This document shows, piece by piece, positions 9,906 to 18,722 of a stretch of DNA of 64,000 nucleotides (position 1 is its first letter; each line of letters begins with the position of its first letter). Source of the DNA: Nitrosomonas sp. (GTDB taxonomy: Bacteria > Pseudomonadota > Gammaproteobacteria > Burkholderiales > Nitrosomonadaceae); the NCBI GenBank assembly GCA_024281675.1, contig JAMXAG010000007.1:1-64000 (forward strand), in the 5' to 3' direction. Below the pieces are notes generated by a model. That model was not told where the DNA came from. It made no database searches and saw only the letters and a program-made list of their open reading frames with translations. The translations under genes were made by a program, and so were the position numbers.

Positions 9906-10233
9906 CGTTTGAAACAGTAGAATCGATTTTTGACAGGGCTGAATGATATCACTTGCAAACTGAATATTTGCCGGTGATTTGCTTTTGGGCGCTTAAAAAA
10001 CTGTTTGGCTGAGTGATCTGCTTGAGTACGTGAAAGGTTTACGAGCAGGAGAAAATGGATATTGGCCCATCTGAATTTTAATCGTTTGCCACGACCATCT
10101 TCCATAGGCAAACCATCATCCACGAATCTAGCTTGTATAACAATTCTTGAACGCATTCAGTCAATCTAAAATTGATTGACTGAATATCTCCTTGACGTTT
10201 CCCAGATCAAGCTTGAAATGTTATACAGATATC
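9906..10233. other. Intergenic region between sucB and the YheT-type gene
   Basis: No supported gene is present. A 169-codon minus-strand frame covering part of it overlaps the hydrolase gene and has no recognisable protein character. The region holds the hairpin terminator of the sucB operon (10155-10185) and the upstream region of the hydrolase gene. Confidence 0.5.
10155..10185 (-). terminator. 12-bp hairpin terminating the sdhB-sucB operon
   Basis: A perfect 12-bp inverted repeat, ATTCAGTCAATC / GATTGACTGAAT, surrounds a 7-base A/T loop. It lies about 50 bp past the sucB stop on the minus strand. The stem is long, but the sequence after it is not a clean T run, so a Rho-assisted or mRNA 3'-end-stabilising role is also possible. 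Confidence 0.6.
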
Positions 10234-11547
10234 TTATGCCTCCAACAACGGACTAACCGGATATTCCAAGGCTTCTTTCATCGCCACCAAGGCTAGCACT
10301 GCTTCCCGACCATCGATAATGCGATGATCATAGGAAAGCGCTAGATAATTCATCGGGCGGATGACAATTTGGCCATTTTCCACAACGGGTCGATCTTTGG
10401 TGGCATGAATACCGAGGATCGCGCTTTGTGGCGGATTGATAATTGGCGTTGACAGCATCGAACCAAATACGCCGCCGTTAGTGATCGAGAAAGTACCGCC
10501 ACCAAGTTCTTCGAGCGTGAGCTTACCTTCCTGCGCGCGTTTAGCAAAGTCCGCAATTTGTTTTTCAATTCCCGCCAGCGTCAATTGATCAGCGTTGCGA
10601 ATCACCGGAACCACCAATCCACGTGAACTGCCCACTGCGATACCAATATCAAAGTAATCGTGGTAAACAATATCAGTGCCTTCGACCGAGGCATTGATAA
10701 TCGGGTATTTTTTCAGCGCTGCGACAACTGCTTTAACAAAGAATGACATGAAGCCGAGCTTGACGCCGTGTTCTTTTTCAAACTCCACCTTATAACGCGC
10801 ACGCAGATCCATCACAGCTTGCATGTTGACTTCATTAAAGGTCGTTAAAATCGCCGCGGTTGACTGTGATTGTACCAACCGCTGTGCAATCGTTTGACGC
10901 AAACGGGACATCGCTACCCGGCGCTCTTTGCGGGAACCGCTAGGTTGATTTACGTTGACCGCGTGTTGCGGTGAAAACGTTTCTGGCTGTGTTTGAGGCT
11001 GTGACTGTGATTGTGGTATCGGCTGTGCGACTTGTTCGGTTGTATTAACCACTTGCTTATCGATCGAAGCTTGCACATCTTCTTTAAGAACGCGCCCCCC
11101 TAATCCGCTGCCTTTAAGGCGAGCCACATCAGAAGAATTCAAATTAAGATCAGCCGCCAGTTTGCGCGCAGCAGGCATCAACACAGGCGCTGTTTGTGAA
11201 TCCTCATTCGCAGCAATCGCTTTTTCAGTAGACGCTACCGGTTTTTTGGGTTGAATATCGGTAATCGGCTTAGTTTCCGCTTCGCTTGCTTGCGTTTCTT
11301 CAGCCACAGCATCCGTGTCGATTACAGCGATCACTTCACCGCTGGTGACGGTTGCCCCATCGGGTTTACGGATTTCTTTCAGCACACCGGCTTTCGGTGC
11401 AGGCAATTCCATCACGACTTTATCGGTCTCGATATCGATCAGATTCTCGGAGCGCTTGACCGCTTCACCAATTTTTTTATGCCACGCTACCAAAGTAGCT
11501 TCAGCAACAGACTCTGATAACACAGGTACTTTTACTTCAACGAGCAT
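10234..11547 (-). CDS. sucB: Dihydrolipoamide succinyltransferase (E2 of 2-oxoglutarate dehydrogenase)
   Basis: This is the E2 core of the 2-oxoglutarate dehydrogenase complex, transferring succinyl groups from lipoyl to CoA. It has an N-terminal lipoyl domain with the modified lysine in IETDKVVMELPAP, then an Ala/Pro/Gln-rich linker. The E3/E1-binding domain (PAARKLAADLNLNSSDVARLKGSGLGGRVLKEDV) follows at about residues 123-160. After a second linker with repeated Gln-Ser-Pro comes the catalytic acyltransferase domain, ending in the active-site motif SYDHRIIDGREAV. The length of 437 residues is normal. It starts 17 bp after sucA and is the last gene of the operon. No lpd (E3) gene follows, so E3 must come from elsewhere. 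Confidence 0.97.
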   Translation of the reverse strand: MLVEVKVPVLSESVAEATLVAWHKKIGEAVKRSENLIDIETDKVVMELPAPKAGVLKEIRKPDGATVTSGEVIAVIDTDAVAEETQASEAETKPITDIQPKKPVASTEKAIAANEDSQTAPVLMPAARKLAADLNLNSSDVARLKGSGLGGRVLKEDVQASIDKQVVNTTEQVAQPIPQSQSQPQTQPETFSPQHAVNVNQPSGSRKERRVAMSRLRQTIAQRLVQSQSTAAILTTFNEVNMQAVMDLRARYKVEFEKEHGVKLGFMSFFVKAVVAALKKYPIINASVEGTDIVYHDYFDIGIAVGSSRGLVVPVIRNADQLTLAGIEKQIADFAKRAQEGKLTLEELGGGTFSITNGGVFGSMLSTPIINPPQSAILGIHATKDRPVVENGQIVIRPMNYLALSYDHRIIDGREAVLALVAMKEALEYPVSPLLEA

Positions 11548-11564
11548 AATGTTTCGTCCTCTGG

Positions 11565-14384
11565 TTAAATTTTGTCTCTGAAAGCTGCTTCTATCAATTC
11601 ATTTTGGGTAAATTTATGTCGGGCCGCATAACCCACTGCCGGTGATGCAGCTGAAGCGCGCAAAGCGTAATCCAGTATTTGATTTGGCCACATATGCCGC
11701 AACAGATAATGTTGGATCCTATGCCACGCGCCTTGATTGCCGGGTTCTTCCTGACACCATATCACTTCTTTCGCATTTTTGTAACGGTCAATTTCGGCTT
11801 GAAATTCGTCATGCGGGAACGGATACAGTTGCTCCAGACGAATAATCACCATATTGGTTATTTTTCGTTCTTTCCGGTAAGCAATCAGCTCATAATAAAT
11901 CTTTCCGCTACAAACAATGATGCGCCTGACTTTTTTTGCATTCAGATTATCCACCTCAGGAATCACTGGATAAAAATGACCTTGAACTAAATCTTCCAAA
12001 CGCGACGCGGATTCTTTAAGCCGCAACATACTTTTGGGACTCATGATGATCAGCGGTTTGCGTAACGGACGAATGATTTGCCTACGCAGCATGTGAAACA
12101 TTTGCGCGGGCGTGGAAGGAATACAAATCTGAATATTATAATCCGCGCAAAGCTGCATAAATCGTTCGAGCCGCGCAGAGGAATGCTCCGGTCCCTGCCC
12201 TTCATAACCATGCGGTAACATCATGACCAAACCGCACAAACGCCCCCATTTAGCTTCACCGGCGGCAATAAACTGATCGACGACGACTTGCGCGCCATTG
12301 ACGAAATCGCCAAATTGCGCTTCCCATATGACCAATTCGTTGGGTTGCGTTGTGGCATAACCGTATTCAAAACCAAGCACGGCTTCTTCGGATAGCATCG
12401 AATCAATGACCACAAAATCGGCTTGCTGCGGATCGATATGGCACAATGGCACATAAATTCGTTCATTTTGATCCGCCGCAACTTGATCGCGTATCACCGC
12501 ATGCCGATGAAAAAACGTACCACGCCCAGAATCCTGTCCGGTTAACCGTATACCATGGCCTGTCTGCACCAGAGAAGCATAAGCTAAATTTTCTGCCATG
12601 CCCCAGTCTATCGGCAACTTTCCCTCACCCATAGCGCGTCGATCCGTGATGATTTTCTCAACACGCGAATGCAGCTTGAAATCGCTCGGGATATCCGTCA
12701 ATCGGTTGGCAAGTTTCTTCAGTGTCGCAAGCGGAACGCCCGTTTTGATGCTTTGGTTCCATTTAATCGGCTTTAGGAAAGGCGCCCAATCACTCGTTGA
12801 TTTATAATCGTGATAGATGCTTTTATTGGGATTCGTCCCAGCATCCATGGCGGCACGATAGGCCTCAATCATGGCTTCAGCGTCTTGGTTACTGATTACA
12901 CCGACTGCAGTCAGCTTATCGATATATAGCCTCAGCGTACCAGGATGTTTGTTGATGATTTGGTACATGCGAGGTTGCGTAACCATCGGCTCATCTTGCT
13001 CGTTATGACCTTGGCGCCGAAAACATACCAAATCGATGACGACATCCTTGTGAAAGCGCATCCGAAAATCGAATGCCAACTCCCCTATCATCGACACTGC
13101 CTCTGGATCATCGCCATTCACATGAAAAATGGGCGCTTCAATCATTTTCGCCACATCCGTGCAATAAAATGTCGAACGGCTATCCCGTGTATCAGAAGTG
13201 GTAAATCCTATCTGGTTGTTAATAATGATATGCACCGTGCCACCGGTACCAAAACCCCGTGCTTGCGATAAATTCAGCGTTTCCATTACCACGCCCTGCC
13301 CTGCAAAAGCCGCATCGCCGTGGATCAAAACCGGCATCACCTTATCACCCACCAAATCTTTTAAAATATGCTGCCGTGCTCTTGCAGATCCCTCCACAAC
13401 AGGATTGACGATTTCTAAATGCGAAGGATTAAATGCCAAAGCTAAGCGCACCACGCCACCCTGGGTTTGGATCGCCGAGGAAAAACCTTGATGATACTTG
13501 ACATCGCCTGATGGTAAATCAGATGGCTGTGTTCCTTCAAATTCACGGAATAAATCGGCCGGCATTTTCCCGAGTGTATTGACCAATACATTCAACCGGG
13601 CGCGGTGTGCCATTCCCATGACAATTTGCTGCACACCGGAAGCTCCTGCTCGCTGAATCAAGCCATCCAATAGAGGAATTAGGCTTTCGTTGCCTTCCCC
13701 TGAAAAACGTTTTTGTCCTACGTAGCGGCTGTGTAAATACCGTTCAAGCCCCTCTGCAGCCACCAGTCGTTCCAAAATATGACGTTTATATTCATTGGAA
13801 TAATTCGGATTCGATCGTTGCCCTTCCAAGCGTCCCTGTATCCAGCGCTTCTGCTCCACCGAGGAAATATACATATACTCGGCACCGATAGAATTGCAGT
13901 ATGTTTCACGCAGAATCTGCAGCATATCACGCAGAGTAGCGTGCTCAGGGCACACCAAAGAACCACTGTTAAATACTTTGTCCAAGTCTGTTTCGGTGAA
14001 ACCAAAATAGGCAGGATCGAGTTCCGGTACGTTGACTTGTTGAACCAACCCAAGCGGATCCAGCTTTGCTTGGCTTAATCCACGATAGCGATAGGTATTA
14101 ATCAGTTGCAGTACGGCAACTTGCTTACGATCATCCGACTCAACCGGCGCAACGCTAGTCGGTGTTTCGGGCTCCCCAATAACCTTATCGACCGCTACCG
14201 AAGCGCCATTGATTCGTTGCGAATTGGTTTCAATATTCGCCTGATTAGCGTGCATGGTATCGAAATAATCCCGCCAGATCGGTACCACGGAATAAGGGTC
14301 GTGCAAATAGTCCTCATATAAAGCTTCGATAAAAGCAGCATTTTCTCCGTACAAAGCCGACTGATCAATCGCTGGATTATTCAT
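11565..14384 (-). CDS. sucA: 2-oxoglutarate dehydrogenase E1 component
   Basis: This is the thiamine-diphosphate-dependent E1 subunit, which decarboxylates 2-oxoglutarate and loads succinyl onto the lipoyl group of SucB. At 939 residues it has the standard size. The N-terminus (SALYGENAAFIEALYEDYLHDPYSV) is the short E2-interacting segment. The TPP-binding core includes GMAHRARLNVLVN, HGDAAFAGQGVV and NNQIGFTT. The transketolase-like C-terminal half carries TGQDSGRGTFFHRHAV and GFEYGYA. A complete 2-oxoglutarate dehydrogenase is of interest because obligate ammonia oxidisers were long thought to have an incomplete TCA cycle. The gene is followed closely by sucB and preceded by gltA with 28 bp between. 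Confidence 0.97.
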   Translation of the reverse strand: MNNPAIDQSALYGENAAFIEALYEDYLHDPYSVVPIWRDYFDTMHANQANIETNSQRINGASVAVDKVIGEPETPTSVAPVESDDRKQVAVLQLINTYRYRGLSQAKLDPLGLVQQVNVPELDPAYFGFTETDLDKVFNSGSLVCPEHATLRDMLQILRETYCNSIGAEYMYISSVEQKRWIQGRLEGQRSNPNYSNEYKRHILERLVAAEGLERYLHSRYVGQKRFSGEGNESLIPLLDGLIQRAGASGVQQIVMGMAHRARLNVLVNTLGKMPADLFREFEGTQPSDLPSGDVKYHQGFSSAIQTQGGVVRLALAFNPSHLEIVNPVVEGSARARQHILKDLVGDKVMPVLIHGDAAFAGQGVVMETLNLSQARGFGTGGTVHIIINNQIGFTTSDTRDSRSTFYCTDVAKMIEAPIFHVNGDDPEAVSMIGELAFDFRMRFHKDVVIDLVCFRRQGHNEQDEPMVTQPRMYQIINKHPGTLRLYIDKLTAVGVISNQDAEAMIEAYRAAMDAGTNPNKSIYHDYKSTSDWAPFLKPIKWNQSIKTGVPLATLKKLANRLTDIPSDFKLHSRVEKIITDRRAMGEGKLPIDWGMAENLAYASLVQTGHGIRLTGQDSGRGTFFHRHAVIRDQVAADQNERIYVPLCHIDPQQADFVVIDSMLSEEAVLGFEYGYATTQPNELVIWEAQFGDFVNGAQVVVDQFIAAGEAKWGRLCGLVMMLPHGYEGQGPEHSSARLERFMQLCADYNIQICIPSTPAQMFHMLRRQIIRPLRKPLIIMSPKSMLRLKESASRLEDLVQGHFYPVIPEVDNLNAKKVRRIIVCSGKIYYELIAYRKERKITNMVIIRLEQLYPFPHDEFQAEIDRYKNAKEVIWCQEEPGNQGAWHRIQHYLLRHMWPNQILDYALRASAASPAVGYAARHKFTQNELIEAAFRDKI

Positions 14385-14412
14385 AAGTTAAACAAGTCTA
14401 TTAAAAATCAAA

Positions 14413-15711
14413 CTATTTTTTGCAATAGGCAGCAGGAATGTCGCGCATCGTCGCTCCTTTGTATAACTGACGGGGACGGCCAATCTTGTAATCCGGATCA
14501 GAAACCATTTCGTTCCATTGCGCTACCCAACCCACTGTCCGCGCCATTGCAAAAATGGCCGTAAACATGATGGTGGGTATACCAAGCGCACGTTGCACAA
14601 TACCGGAATAAAAATCGACATTTGGATAAAGTTTTCTGGAAATAAAATAATCATCTTCCAACGCAATTTTTTCAAGTTGTAACGCTAGTCTAAATAAGCG
14701 ATCGTTCTCTAACCCCAGCTCGTTCAAGACTTCATGGCAGGTTTCCCGCATCAATTTGGCACGTGGGTCAAAATTCTTATAGACACGGTGCCCAAATCCC
14801 ATCAAGCGATAATTACTGTCTTTATCTTTGACACGTTTGATATATTCATCAATGCGTGATACATCGCCGATTTCCTCCAGCATGTTCAAGCAGGCTTCGT
14901 TCGCACCGCCATGTGCTGGCCCCCATAAACACGAAATACCTGAAGAAACACACGCAAATGGATTAGCGCCGCTGGAACCCACCAAACGCACTGTTGAAGT
15001 CGAAGCATTTTGCTCATGATCAGCATGCAGGATCAGAATACGATCCAGCGCCCGTACAATCACAGGATTGGTGATGTATTCTTCCGATGGTACAGAAAAC
15101 ATCATGTGCAAAAAATTTTCCGCATAGCTCAGACGGTTCTTCGGATAAACATACGGTTGGCCAATGTTATATTTATAGGCCATTGCTGCAATGGTGGGTA
15201 GTTTGGCAATCAATCGGAAAGCCGATTTTTGGCGATAAGCGGGATCGGAAATATTCAGTGCATCATGATAAAAAGCGGACAATGCGCCAACTACACCGAC
15301 CATCACAGCCATCGGATGCGCATCGCGGCGAAAACCATTGAAGAACCGCACGAGTTGCTCGTGCAACATCGAATGGTCTTTAATGGTTCCACCGAATGTG
15401 GATTTTTGCTCTGGCGTCGGCAGTTCCCCATTCATCAATAGATAGCATACATCGATAAAATCGCAATGCATGGCCAATTGTTCGATGGGATAACCGCGAT
15501 ACAACAATATGCCCTTTTCGCCATCTATGAAGGTAATCGAGGAATTATTACTAGCCGTGGATAAATAACCCGGATCATAGGTAAACATACCGCTTTGCTT
15601 ATGCAATGTGCGGATATCAATGACATCGGGGCCCATCGTTCCAGACAAAATCGGCAGCTCAATGGGTGCTGAACCATTATTAAGATTTAAAGTTGCTGTT
15701 TTTTGTGCCAT
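14413..15711 (-). CDS. gltA: Citrate synthase
   Basis: This type II (hexameric, Gram-negative) citrate synthase condenses acetyl-CoA and oxaloacetate. The start chosen is the ATG at 15711 (MAQKTATLN), giving 432 residues, the length of the E. coli enzyme. It has GGTGGAGAG directly upstream, while the longer frame to 15759 has no such site. Catalytic signatures are visible: the first active-site His in [11 protein letters not shown], then [12 protein letters not shown] and [15 protein letters not shown] with the second His and Arg, and the Asp in NVDFYSG. It follows sdhE in the same orientation with about 80 bp between. Confidence 0.97.
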   Translation of the reverse strand: MAQKTATLNLNNGSAPIELPILSGTMGPDVIDIRTLHKQSGMFTYDPGYLSTASNNSSITFIDGEKGILLYRGYPIEQLAMHCDFIDVCYLLMNGELPTPEQKSTFGGTIKDHSMLHEQLVRFFNGFRRDAHPMAVMVGVVGALSAFYHDALNISDPAYRQKSAFRLIAKLPTIAAMAYKYNIGQPYVYPKNRLSYAENFLHMMFSVPSEEYITNPVIVRALDRILILHADHEQNASTSTVRLVGSSGANPFACVSSGISCLWGPAHGGANEACLNMLEEIGDVSRIDEYIKRVKDKDSNYRLMGFGHRVYKNFDPRAKLMRETCHEVLNELGLENDRLFRLALQLEKIALEDDYFISRKLYPNVDFYSGIVQRALGIPTIMFTAIFAMARTVGWVAQWNEMVSDPDYKIGRPRQLYKGATMRDIPAAYCKK

Positions 15712-15792
15712 GTTACTCTCCACCAATTGCTCATTAATTGACCAGTATGCACGATGCACACCTTAAAGAATTCCCCAAATACACCCAGAAAA

Positions 15793-16026
15793 TCAGCTCT
15801 TTTGCAGTAGATTCAACACGATAAGCAAACGACTGTCTGTTGCCACTTGCCGTCCCGTGATTAAATCCCATAAATCATTATCGGGCAAATCGAGCAAACG
15901 CTCAAACTGCTCCAGTTGCTGATTGTTTAACTGTAGGTAGTCGCGATCTAAGAAGCGCTGCAGAACGATATCCAACTCAAGCATCCCACGCCGACACCGC
16001 CAGCGCGCCCGCTCAAGTGCTTTCAT
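15793..16026 (-). CDS. sdhE: Succinate dehydrogenase flavinylation factor SdhE
   Basis: This small protein of 77 residues promotes covalent attachment of FAD to SdhA. It carries the family motif RRGMLELDIVLQRF (the RGxxE core) near residues 13-26 and the conserved LLDLPDNDLWDLITG segment later on. Its ATG overlaps the sdhB stop by four bases (ATGA at 16026-16023), so translation is coupled to sdhB. Its presence indicates that SdhA exists in the cell, although sdhA is not in this window. Confidence 0.95.
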   Translation of the reverse strand: MKALERARWRCRRGMLELDIVLQRFLDRDYLQLNNQQLEQFERLLDLPDNDLWDLITGRQVATDSRLLIVLNLLQKS

Positions 16027-16718
16027 ACCATCCTTTTAACCATCATGTCTTTGATTTTACCAATTGCGCTGGTTGGATTTAAACCTTTAGGGCAGGCATC
16101 CACGCAATTCATAATGGAATGGCAGCGAAACAGTCGGTAAGGATCTTCCAAGTTATCTAACCGTTCGGCCGTCGCTTGGTCGCGACTATCGGCCAAAAAA
16201 CGGTAAGCTTGCAACAATCCCGCAGGACCTACAAATTTATCGGGATTCCACCAAAAAGATGGACACGATGTCGTACAACAAGCGCATAAGATACATTCGT
16301 ACGCCCCGTCTAGTTTAGCCCTGTCTTCTGGAAATTGCAGTCGTTCGGTTTCAGGAGGCGGATCATTATTGATCAAGAAAGGTTTGATCGAATGATATTG
16401 TTGAAAGAATTGCGTCATATCAACAATCAAATCCCGAATCACCGGCAATCCAGGCAAAGGACGGATTTCAATCGGTTCTTTCAAGCTGCTGATCGGCGTG
16501 ATACAAGCCAATCCATTGCGACCATTGATATTCATCGCATCCGAACCACATACCCCTTCGCGGCAGGACCGGCGCAAGCTCAGGCTATCATCGATCGATT
16601 TGATCCGTAACAATGCGTCCAGCAACATTTTGTCAGTACTGGCCAATAGCACGTCATAATCATGCATGTAAGGCTTTTCATTTTTATCGGGATCATAGCG
16701 GTAAATAGAAAATTTCAT
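16023..16718 (-). CDS. sdhB: Succinate dehydrogenase iron-sulfur subunit
   Basis: This 231-residue electron-transfer subunit of complex II carries electrons from the SdhA flavin to the quinone site. The N-terminal plant-type ferredoxin domain holds the [2Fe-2S] ligands in SCREGVCGSDAMNINGRNGLAC. The C-terminal domain holds [4Fe-4S]/[3Fe-4S] ligands in CILCACCTTSCPSFWW and CHSIMNCVDACPKGLNP. The ATG at 16718 has CGGAG just upstream. The usual partners sdhC, sdhD and sdhA are not upstream. Instead there is a 224-bp gap and then a TIR-FGE gene. sdhB is therefore the first gene of the sdhB-sdhE-gltA-sucA-sucB unit here. Confidence 0.97.
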   Translation of the reverse strand: MKFSIYRYDPDKNEKPYMHDYDVLLASTDKMLLDALLRIKSIDDSLSLRRSCREGVCGSDAMNINGRNGLACITPISSLKEPIEIRPLPGLPVIRDLIVDMTQFFQQYHSIKPFLINNDPPPETERLQFPEDRAKLDGAYECILCACCTTSCPSFWWNPDKFVGPAGLLQAYRFLADSRDQATAERLDNLEDPYRLFRCHSIMNCVDACPKGLNPTSAIGKIKDMMVKRMV

Positions 16719-16779
16719 GTCGGCTCCGGGTGATTGGAAAACTGATTAGAATCGATCACAATAACTCAGCATAGTGCAG

Positions 16780-16806
16780 AGTATACAGATTTGAAGCCAG
16801 ATTAAC
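16780..16806 (-). promoter_or_regulatory. Candidate promoter for the sdhB operon
   Basis: On the minus strand a TATACT hexamer (16785-16780) lies 16 bp after a TGTTAA hexamer, about 60 bp upstream of the sdhB ATG. The match is moderate. It is offered because sdhB is separated from its upstream neighbour by 224 bp and a hairpin, so it needs its own promoter. Confidence 0.35.
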
Positions 16807-16890
16807 ATGTTTGGTTTTTGGGGGTCAAACAGCTCGGTTTACAATACACATTATAAGAAACCTTCTCTTACAATCGAAAAAATCAAACCC

Positions 16891-16945
16891 GCAGGGACTC
16901 CGCCCCTGCATCCCGCAAAGGACAAAAAACAAAGATCAAAAATCA
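16891..16945 (-). repeat. T-rich tract plus GC hairpin directly behind the TIR-FGE gene
   Basis: Read on the minus strand, the TIR-FGE stop codon is followed by a T-rich stretch with repeated TTTTTGAT-like units. A GC-rich hairpin comes next, with arms GCAGGG and CCCTGC at 16891-16896 and 16904-16909 around a 7-base loop. The order fits either an unusual terminator or the initiation site and hairpin that lie behind variable regions in diversity-generating retroelements. In a normal intrinsic terminator the T run follows the hairpin, whereas here it precedes it. Confidence 0.5.
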
Positions 16946-18430
16946 AAAATCCCTAGCGATGCGAAAACCAAGGAGTTCGCCGGCCCAACCGCCGTCCCCG
17001 CCACGGTTAGCCGACCGCAGGCCCAGTGGACTGTTGAACCAAGAACCGCCCCGAGCCACTCGGCGAGCGCAATCGCCACCCTCCTTTTTCAACCACGCCG
17101 AGCCATCTGTCGGCATATTGTCATAATGGTCATGCCAACAATCCTGCATCCATTCCCACACGTTACCGGCAGTATCGTGCAACCCGAGCGCATTGGCTTC
17201 GAACGAACCCACTGGCGCGGTTTGTTTTCCACCCCACTCACTCCTGCAGCCATCGCAGTTGGCATTATTGTGACCAATTTCATCACCCCACCAGTAGCGC
17301 GTTTGCGTGCCTGCTCGTGCGGCGTATTCCCATTCTGCTTCCGTTGGCAAGCGATATGACTTACCGGTTTGATCAGATAACCATCTTACATAGGCTTGCG
17401 CATCGTCAAATGAAACGTTGATCACCGGTCGCCTGCCCCGTCCCCAACCTTGATCATGTGGTAATATACGTTGGGTATACTTGGCAAACGCATCGTACTC
17501 GTCGAACGTGACTTCATATTGACCAATTTCAAACGCATACGCGATGCTGACTTCATGTTGTGGACTTTCATTAGACTCTCGCCCAAGTTCTGTTCCGGGT
17601 GAACCCATCAGGAATTTGCCAGGTGGAATGCGCACCATTTTGGGTTCGATGACAGAAACTTTGGATTGCTCGGTGACCGGTTGAACAACTGGATCGGGAG
17701 TCGCCTGTTGCAGTTGTTCTGCAATGAGCGCTTGAGTTGGAGTTGTTTTGTTACGCACTGCCATACCGTCCATACCGATTTGCTCAATTATCCCGTTCCA
17801 TGGTTTTAACGTGTCCACCGGTTGAATAGGAATTGTCTTCGGTGGCATAACGATCAAGTATCCTCCCGTTATCAAAGTGATGCCGATCACACCTGCGATT
17901 ACCGCAAATCGTAGGTAGCTTGGTTTTCCCGGCTTTTCCGGTATCTTAGGTGTCTCTAGGGATAGCGCGCCCACGATTTTTTCCAGCGCTTTAATCAACT
18001 TGTCAGCATCGGTATGAAAACGGGGATGACTGGCAATTTCAAGCGCATGGCGCCGTATCAACGGTATCATGCATTCAGGCAATTGCGTCGGTTTTGGCAT
18101 TGTGGCACCACCAACCAACACCGGGATGACACGAATATTGCGCTCCAGTAAAGTGGTAATTTCGAGCCGCACCCAATCATCGGGATTATCCAAACGCCGT
18201 TGCCCGCTCGCATCGGCGATGTCCAGCCAGCGTTCTCCGATCAGTACCACGGCCACTTGTACCGCTGCCAGCTTATCTTTGATTACTTGATCAAAAACCT
18301 CACCCGGCTCGATTTGATCAATATCCATAAACACATGACCACGACCGAAATGACTGACCAACCGATCATATAACCGGCCTGCATAGGCTGCACTATCATC
18401 GCGGCGATAGCTAATGAAAATTTTGGACAT
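16943..18430 (-). CDS. TIR - transmembrane - FGE/C-type-lectin fusion; candidate DGR target
   Basis: This 495-residue protein has three parts. Residues 1-155 are a TIR domain (MSKIFISYRRDD, VFMDIDQI) with a WVRLE motif whose Glu90 matches the position of the catalytic Glu of TIR NADases. Residues 172-194 form one transmembrane helix. A variable linker leads to an FGE-sulfatase/SUMF1 fold at 265-495 (VRIPPGKFLMGS, LPTEAEWEYAARAG, GLHDTAGNVWEW, RVARGGSW, LGFRIARD). The FGE catalytic cysteines expected near GGSW are absent, so it is a binding module rather than an enzyme. Codons 457-495 resemble a DGR variable region. It is encoded just upstream of sdhB on the same strand. The function is unknown; a sensor or defence-type effector that senses a ligand outside the membrane is inference. 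Confidence 0.85.
   Translation of the reverse strand: MSKIFISYRRDDSAAYAGRLYDRLVSHFGRGHVFMDIDQIEPGEVFDQVIKDKLAAVQVAVVLIGERWLDIADASGQRRLDNPDDWVRLEITTLLERNIRVIPVLVGGATMPKPTQLPECMIPLIRRHALEIASHPRFHTDADKLIKALEKIVGALSLETPKIPEKPGKPSYLRFAVIAGVIGITLITGGYLIVMPPKTIPIQPVDTLKPWNGIIEQIGMDGMAVRNKTTPTQALIAEQLQQATPDPVVQPVTEQSKVSVIEPKMVRIPPGKFLMGSPGTELGRESNESPQHEVSIAYAFEIGQYEVTFDEYDAFAKYTQRILPHDQGWGRGRRPVINVSFDDAQAYVRWLSDQTGKSYRLPTEAEWEYAARAGTQTRYWWGDEIGHNNANCDGCRSEWGGKQTAPVGSFEANALGLHDTAGNVWEWMQDCWHDHYDNMPTDGSAWLKKEGGDCARRVARGGSWFNSPLGLRSANRGGDGGWAGELLGFRIARDF
16946..17062 (-). repeat. Candidate DGR variable region (last 39 codons of the TIR-FGE gene)
   Basis: The segment from RVARGGSW to the C-terminus has the layout of DGR variable regions in FGE-type lectins: a fixed RGGSW, then a run of odd residues (FNSPLG), the fixed LRSANR, a second odd run (GGDGGWAGELL), and the fixed GFR.AR end. 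Many codons in the odd runs end in C (TTC, AAC, GGC, GGC, GAC, GGC, GCC, GGC, CTC), as expected if they arose from AAC codons of a template by adenine-specific mutagenesis. No template repeat or reverse transcriptase is visible in this window. Confidence 0.5.
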
Positions 18431-18722
18431 GCAAGTTGCTCGTTAAAGTACCCCACCGTCAGCGGCGGGAATTCCATCTAAAAATGAATGCTATCATCAT
18501 ACTTACTCGCGCATTATCTCACGCAATAGCCCATCGGTTAAAGCTCAACGCACTATCAACATGCACTGTGTGCTCAAAACACGGCAAAAATACAAAGTCC
18601 ATCAGGATTCAGGTAGAATTACCCTGTTAGGTTCGTGTGGCTGAGCCGACACCAAGCGATTGAAAAATCAACATGTAAATCAAGCCATAGAGAATATTTA
18701 TACAGGAAGAGGAAATTTTTAA

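Noticed and set aside
9647-10156. A 169-codon minus-strand open frame upstream of and overlapping the YheT-type gene
   Set aside because: It overlaps about 260 bp of a well-supported gene on the same strand in another frame, and the translation shows no family motif, signal peptide or plausible start signal.
16891-16909. Ordinary intrinsic terminator of the TIR-FGE gene
   Set aside because: The T-rich tract lies before the hairpin, not after it, so the standard model does not fit. It was kept as a separate finding rather than called a terminator.
16811-17359. A 182-codon plus-strand open frame opposite the end of the TIR-FGE gene
   Set aside because: It is antisense to a well-supported domain and its composition is that of a shadow frame. 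I noted that it covers the proposed variable region, but nothing supports its translation.
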